A DNA stretch of 30,238 nucleotides from a virus, in the IMG/VR virus record IMGVR_UViG_3300042520_001665, positions 1 through 30,238 of that record, one strand, 5' to 3'. Position numbers and translations under genes: made by a program. Position 1 is the first letter of the stretch, and each line of letters starts with the position of its first letter. Shown here piece after piece: positions 25,373 through 30,238 of the stretch. Under the pieces are notes generated by a model. That model ran no database searches and was not told the origin of the DNA. It saw only the letters and a program-made list of their open reading frames with translations.

Positions 25373-25597
25373 TTATCCGTTTAATAATGTTTTAACTCCC
25401 GTAGGTGTTTCAACTCTTAATGTTCTATTAACATTTTTGGTGTTATCAACTCTTTCAATAAGACCATCCTTCATTCTTACTGTGTAGCAATCACCTGTAT
25501 CAAGATCGCACACTTCTTTATACCCATTTTCAATTTGTTTTTCTGAAATACGTGTATCTTTTTTCAAATAATTATCTAATAAATTTTTCATATCCAT
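25373..25597 (-). CDS. Hypothetical protein, 74 aa
   Basis: The family is not recognised. The 74-aa product begins MDMKNLLDNYLKKDTRISEK and has a central VCDLDTGDCYTVRMKDGLIE that looks like a small beta-hairpin with two Cys, then a TPTGVKTLLNG end. It is in frame-independent context between the giant virion protein and the Pro-rich protein. A TATTTAT element lies 12 bases before its ATG. Length and good spacing make it a likely real gene, without a function. Confidence 0.72.
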   Translation of the reverse strand: MDMKNLLDNYLKKDTRISEKQIENGYKEVCDLDTGDCYTVRMKDGLIERVDNTKNVNRTLRVETPTGVKTLLNG

Positions 25598-25609
25598 AAT
25601 CTTTTAATA

Positions 25610-25616
25610 ATAAATA
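25610..25616 (-). promoter_or_regulatory. TATTTAT element upstream of the 74-aa gene
   Basis: The sense strand reads GATATTTATTATTAAAAG in the 37-base gap before the ATG. It is one of seven copies of the heptamer in intergenic gaps. Function is unproven. Confidence 0.25.
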
Positions 25617-25634
25617 TCATAATAGTTGAATAAA

Positions 25635-28600
25635 TTAAGAAACTTTTTTCAACGCATACTCAAAAACGTCAATATACGCATCTAATGCCCCATTTGGCTG
25701 GTCAGGTCCGTAAGCCTGAGTTGTCTGTATAACATCACTATTATTATATATATCATTTTTAGTTGGTGCAGTATTTTTTGTCCATTTATTTTCAATTAAT
25801 GTTATATAAAATCTCGCAAGGGCATCTGCCGTTTTTCTTTCAGGTGTGGTTTCAGTACTTAATGCCGCAACGTCAGGTATTATTGCAATCCATGTACCAT
25901 ATAATGCATTTGCCATTTCAATACACTGTTTGTAACTTTTGAAGTTAACGATCGGTGTTGTTATATTTTCAATGGCAACACAAGCATAAGATGCATTTAG
26001 GTATGCGGTTGCAATACTTCCTCCGTATTTATTTTTAAGATCAAAACCAAATATGTTGTAATTAAATGTGCTGATTTGTTCTTGGTTGTCTCCGTTTCTT
26101 CTATTTGAGGGGTTTCTCATCGCAGTACCATATAGTAAAGCTTTTAAGTTTACTGTGTACGCACTAAGTTTATTTTTCAAATCATCCCCACTTATAATTC
26201 TTGTTTCAGCAGGTATACCTGAATAAGTACTATAAGCAGCATTTAAATTATCTTTACATTCCTGTTCTGTACTTTTTAATGGTGTATTGTTTAATGTCGC
26301 GTCAGGGTCTCTTTTAAAACCAGCACCCATAGGCCAATTTGTAGTTCCAGTAGCAATTGCGTCAGGTTTTATTCTTTCAACTAAACTTTTATTAATCGAC
26401 GCAGTATAACTATCAGGATCAGGAAAACTAAATATTGGCATTCTAATTCCTTTAAAGTCCGTTTTAAATTCTTTGTCGTTAATGTCATGAGACACTTCCT
26501 GTATCCAATAAGCACCTCTAAAAAGAGGAACGTGTCTAAGGTTAAAATACATAGTGGGTTGTATCATTACATTACCCATAGAATTAACACCACAAGTATA
26601 TGATCTTGTTCTATATATACTATATAATGATGTTGATTGTTGAGCAACTTTATCTCCCGATGCCGAATTTGCAATTTGTGATTGTATTTTAAATGTCTCA
26701 GCGGTATTTTTATTTTCAGACATATCTAATGATAAATCTTTAAAAATGTTTTGGTGTTGGATTCCAAAATCAACATTAAACCCGACCAATACATTTGACT
26801 TTTCTTTATCTAAATTAACATTACTTGAAGAAACTGTTTGTTGTGCAGGTTTTGTTAAATCCATTGAGTCACTATCAAACTTATTAAATTCTGCATCACT
26901 TGGTAAGTTCTCAGATCCTTTACCAGTGTACATACATAAAAACTTTGGTTTCGAATTTATATAGTCCACATTAAGATAAGTACCAAAAAGTGAATTAGGT
27001 ATGTCATATGGTATTTCTTCATTGTCTCTTACCGACTTTTGTAAGTTATAAAAGTTTATGTACGCCGGCATTGCAAAAAATATAAAGTTGTTGTCTCCTA
27101 ATATTTTACTTACAATATCCATCATGGTCGCCTTATCGTTATTTTCTATAAGACTCTTAACCGCAAATAAATCTATTGTGAATTTATCCCCAATGTCGTT
27201 ATTTGCCCTATCCATAAATAAGAAATCCTCAAACAATGTTTTAGTTTGAAAGTCACTTCCGGCAATCCATTTATCGTTTAATGTCTTAAGTGTTGAATAT
27301 GTTTCTAATTTTATAACGTTACCACTAACTGTTGAAATTGGGTTAACTGCGCTTACAGGTGTTACAGAAGGTAGATTTTTTTTCAAATACCTTATTGTTT
27401 CTGTAATCATATCATCTTGATATTTTTGTGTTGAATTTAAAAAATCAAGAATTATTGTTTTGAATTTAATATTATTAAATGTTGGGTCGTCTAATTTATA
27501 CGTTGCGTATAATTTTATAAGTGGCGCATATTTTATAATGTTATTTTCATTAAATCCAATATTATTATCACTAAAGAAATCCGTAATATATGATTGAGCA
27601 CTATAGGACATATTATTAATAGTTGAAAACCCAACATATAGTTGAAGGGTTTTCCATTCATCGGGGTATGACGATTTAGATGTTTGTATTGTTATACTTG
27701 GCGGTAAGTTATTTAAATACGGATCAGGTGTTGTTTTTAAAAATTCAGCCTGTGTTGCATAATTTGTTGATTCTGAAAAGTCATTAAACAATTTTCTGTT
27801 AAAGTTTCCTGGATTTCCATTTCTAAATAATACGTTTTGAAATAAAAACAGTATATTTGAAGTGAATGTCTCCATTTGTCTATTTGTGTAATCAGAACCT
27901 ATTTGTTCCACACAGAACAATGATTTCATATAATAAAATAATCTTCTTGACTGAACGGGGATATTTACAGGTGGACTCTCTAATGTAGCTCCAAACAATT
28001 CGTTTTCTAATACAATACCTTCGTTAGATGCGACAGGTGAAACAAATAATAAAAAATACTTTTCAAACAAATCCAATGTTTCTTTATTAAAAATTCCAAA
28101 TATTTCTTCAATTGTAGAATAATCTTCGTCGTAATTTAATAAATCATAAGAACTTTGTATTTCAACCAACGATTTGACTTTTTTCATGTACTCATATGGT
28201 TGTGGTTTTTTAATATTACTATTATCAAAATAACCAAAATTTGGTCCTTTCCATAGCGACCTTACGGTTCCATTATAAAATGCCGGATTATCTGTTAAAG
28301 AAATTTTATTTTTCTTTTGATCGTCAAAACATTCAAACAGTGATTGATTGAATGATGTGTTACCTGTAAAATTAATTCCAAATGACCCCATAGACGGGAA
28401 TAGTAAAGTTAAATCTTCAGTGTAAAATGGTAAATCTGTATTACCATTTACTCTCATCGTGGAGTAAAATGTATTAACCAAATATTGTTGATTTCCATTA
28501 ACATCTAAAGGCGCAATTAAATATGATGACTTACTATTTTTATTTATTTCTAAATTTTTGTCATTCTGAGCAGAAAGTATTGTTGCATCTGTAACGTCAA

Positions 28601-30238
28601 ATTTTTTTGTTGTAGGGTCAACAAAAAGATCTTTTTTAGAAAAGTAATAATAAACATCGTTAATAATTTTTGGATAAAACCCCACATTATAATTGTTCGT
28701 ATTAGACAACGGAATTGGTGGTGTTATAATGTTTTGTAACATTACACTACTTGTGCCTGTTAAACTGGTTAACTTTAATTGATATGTTTTTGTTTTATCA
28801 TTTGTTATTGGGTCATAATTTTTTGCATAATCCAAATCTTTCCATACGTCGTCTAAAATATCAACTTGATCTTCAACGTATCTTTTATATCTATGCCAAA
28901 TTGATCCATATTTTAAAACCCAAGCATATGGTAATTTATGGTAAGCTGATATTTTATTAAATGATGTAGATAAATAATCTAAATCTTCTTGGTCACCTAA
29001 TACTCTATTTTTTAATCTTTCTCTTGTTGTTATAAGTGGTAAAGAATTAAGAAATAAATAACCTAAAGTTGCATATGGAGTATCACCGCTAATTTTTTCT
29101 AACTCAACCCCTTTACTTATCGCATTAACAAAATATGGCGTATTTAATATTGTATTTGTTTGTTTTTTTGTTTGAACCTGACCACTATATGATGCACCAT
29201 AATTTATTACTGACTCAGTTAAAAAGAAATCTCTTTGCTCAACATCAGTAACTCTATTATCAAAAAATTGTTTTAATGACTGAGCATCCTTAACTGCAAC
29301 TTCCCCACCATTTGTTGGGTTTGATATATTATTTAGTGCGTTTACAAATACCCTACTATTAGTAATAAGGTTTATTTCGTTTCCGTTTTTATCTTTACTG
29401 TCTCTGATTATTTTTTCTATATTATCCTCTATTGTGTAAATTTTTGTTGTCTCTTTAAACCCACCAACAACACTATTACCCATGTTTTTTATCATCCAAC
29501 TATTTTCGGTAAATGGATATAGGTCCAATAATGATTTTTCATTTGAAATAGTGTCTTCTAAATATTCAGAAACTTTATCTCTTAAATCGGCAGTAGTATC
29601 TACCGTTATAGAACTAATATAATCGGTACTTAATATTGTTTGAGTACCTCCAGTACTTAATTGATTAACTAAATAATTTGTTGAGAAAATATTATTTTTA
29701 TACCTGAACCACGTACTATTTGGAAAAGTTCTTTCCATAAACGTATAAAAATCGGAAGCATTTTTTACTTGGTTTTGAAAAAAATCAATTATTTCAAAAT
29801 CTCCATTAACACTTTCTTTTATGTTTTCACCCTCCAAATCAGCCATTTGAATTTTAATAATATTTTGTAACTTGTCTGAGTTGAATTTCCCGTAATGTGC
29901 ATTTATATATGATCTTTCTAAAAATTCAGTTAAAAAGTTTGCGGTAGTGTTTGTAGGATACGCAAAATCTTTATTGTAAATTGAATTTACTTGATTTTTT
30001 TTAACTACTGTTGTTGGGTTACCAGCATTTGATGGTTTACTTACAAGTTTACTAGCCATACCGGTTAAAAACTCTTCGGTAAATTCTACCTCAGGCCATA
30101 CCGTGTAGTTAGTACCGTTAGTTAAACTTGTGTATTTTGGGTCTCCAATATATTGTACTACATATGATTTTTTATTATTTTTCGAATCAAACTCTTCGGC
30201 ATAATATAATGGCCAAGGATAAATAATTCTATCGTTAC
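25635..30238 (-). CDS. Giant baseplate hub-like virion protein (5' end beyond window)
   Basis: The frame is open through the right edge: 59 further codons lie upstream of the first in-window ATG at 30059, so at least 1534 residues belong to one protein and that ATG is probably internal. The bulk is Asn-rich and unrecognised. About residues 1150-1215 from that ATG carry SYTCGVNSMGNVMIQPTMYF then LFRGAYWIQEVSHDI and EFKTDFKGIR. This resembles the end of the tail-hub fold of gp27/gpD proteins, with a G-x-xxI-P, F-G-Y-I-x-V-x-H and T-F-G series. The last 200 residues contain FNYNIFGFDLKNKYGG and FKSYKQCIEMANALYGTWIA, vaguely like a glucosaminidase-type NNLFGI and sY...Y pattern. A hub with a murein-degrading end would fit T4 gp27-gp5 logic, but both parts are weak inferences. 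Confidence 0.85.
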   Translation of the reverse strand, partial: NDRIIYPWPLYYAEEFDSKNNKKSYVVQYIGDPKYTSLTNGTNYTVWPEVEFTEEFLTGMASKLVSKPSNAGNPTTVVKKNQVNSIYNKDFAYPTNTTANFLTEFLERSYINAHYGKFNSDKLQNIIKIQMADLEGENIKESVNGDFEIIDFFQNQVKNASDFYTFMERTFPNSTWFRYKNNIFSTNYLVNQLSTGGTQTILSTDYISSITVDTTADLRDKVSEYLEDTISNEKSLLDLYPFTENSWMIKNMGNSVVGGFKETTKIYTIEDNIEKIIRDSKDKNGNEINLITNSRVFVNALNNISNPTNGGEVAVKDAQSLKQFFDNRVTDVEQRDFFLTESVINYGASYSGQVQTKKQTNTILNTPYFVNAISKGVELEKISGDTPYATLGYLFLNSLPLITTRERLKNRVLGDQEDLDYLSTSFNKISAYHKLPYAWVLKYGSIWHRYKRYVEDQVDILDDVWKDLDYAKNYDPITNDKTKTYQLKLTSLTGTSSVMLQNIITPPIPLSNTNNYNVGFYPKIINDVYYYFSKKDLFVDPTTKKFDVTDATILSAQNDKNLEINKNSKSSYLIAPLDVNGNQQYLVNTFYSTMRVNGNTDLPFYTEDLTLLFPSMGSFGINFTGNTSFNQSLFECFDDQKKNKISLTDNPAFYNGTVRSLWKGPNFGYFDNSNIKKPQPYEYMKKVKSLVEIQSSYDLLNYDEDYSTIEEIFGIFNKETLDLFEKYFLLFVSPVASNEGIVLENELFGATLESPPVNIPVQSRRLFYYMKSLFCVEQIGSDYTNRQMETFTSNILFLFQNVLFRNGNPGNFNRKLFNDFSESTNYATQAEFLKTTPDPYLNNLPPSITIQTSKSSYPDEWKTLQLYVGFSTINNMSYSAQSYITDFFSDNNIGFNENNIIKYAPLIKLYATYKLDDPTFNNIKFKTIILDFLNSTQKYQDDMITETIRYLKKNLPSVTPVSAVNPISTVSGNVIKLETYSTLKTLNDKWIAGSDFQTKTLFEDFLFMDRANNDIGDKFTIDLFAVKSLIENNDKATMMDIVSKILGDNNFIFFAMPAYINFYNLQKSVRDNEEIPYDIPNSLFGTYLNVDYINSKPKFLCMYTGKGSENLPSDAEFNKFDSDSMDLTKPAQQTVSSSNVNLDKEKSNVLVGFNVDFGIQHQNIFKDLSLDMSENKNTAETFKIQSQIANSASGDKVAQQSTSLYSIYRTRSYTCGVNSMGNVMIQPTMYFNLRHVPLFRGAYWIQEVSHDINDKEFKTDFKGIRMPIFSFPDPDSYTASINKSLVERIKPDAIATGTTNWPMGAGFKRDPDATLNNTPLKSTEQECKDNLNAAYSTYSGIPAETRIISGDDLKNKLSAYTVNLKALLYGTAMRNPSNRRNGDNQEQISTFNYNIFGFDLKNKYGGSIATAYLNASYACVAIENITTPIVNFKSYKQCIEMANALYGTWIAIIPDVAALSTETTPERKTADALARFYITLIENKWTKNTAPTKNDIYNNSDVIQTTQAYGPDQPNGALDAYIDVFEYALKKVS

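Noticed and set aside
30057-30059. ATG at 30059 as the true start of the giant right-edge gene
   Set aside because: The same frame continues without a stop for 59 codons to the window edge and the upstream residues look like normal protein, so the start is probably beyond the window.
1-30238. tRNA genes, CRISPR arrays, insertion sequences, integrase or attachment sites
   Set aside because: Gaps between genes are short and hold no cloverleaf, regular spaced repeats or mobile-element genes that I could see.

Overview
The window is part of an AT-rich genome of a tailed bacteriophage with a contractile tail (myovirus). It carries a T4-type core: gp25-like and gp6-like baseplate wedge proteins, a UvsX/RecA-like recombinase, a gp41-like DnaB helicase, a T4 RNase H-like 5' nuclease and a gp32-like single-strand binding protein. 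All supportable genes lie on the minus strand and are tightly packed, with several stop/start overlaps. A Bacteroidota host is likely but inferred: the left-edge protein has SprB-type repeats, one gene encodes a DUF5522-like Cys-rich protein, leaders are A-rich without clear Shine-Dalgarno motifs, and the best promoter fits the Bacteroidota TTTG / TAnnTTTG pattern.

Layout in transcription order (right to left). (1) 30238-25635: a very large virion protein open at the right edge, with a tail-hub-like C-terminal motif and a possible murein-hydrolase-like end. (2) 25597-24673: a 74-aa protein and a Pro/Ala-rich acidic coiled-coil protein, closed by an intrinsic terminator. (3) 24616-17222: a replication, recombination and nucleotide module: promoter, SSB, terminator, 98-aa protein, UvsX, 5' nuclease, 150-aa protein, DnaB-like helicase, class II ribonucleotide reductase, a tiny ORF with an inverted repeat, a DUF5522-like protein and a terminator. 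(4) 17187-1: baseplate and tail-tip genes: gp25, gp6, a 1653-aa protein with an internal transmembrane-like stretch, four proteins of 570, 281, 376 and 302 aa, a 990-aa protein with a P2 gpI-like segment, and an open-ended protein of at least 751 aa with seven SprB-like repeats.

The replication module sits between two blocks of virion genes and is bounded by intrinsic terminators, so it is probably a separate transcription unit expressed before the structural genes. SSB has its own promoter and terminator, which fits a need for more SSB than downstream enzymes. In the left block gp25 and gp6 build the wedge, the gpI-like protein probably plays the gp7-type role, and the remaining large proteins are probably baseplate periphery or host-contact components. 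The SprB-repeat protein and the C-terminus of the 990-aa protein share a domain, suggesting a common docking or adhesin module. No tRNA, rRNA, CRISPR array, insertion sequence, integrase or attachment site was found. No intergenic stretch exceeds about 125 bases.
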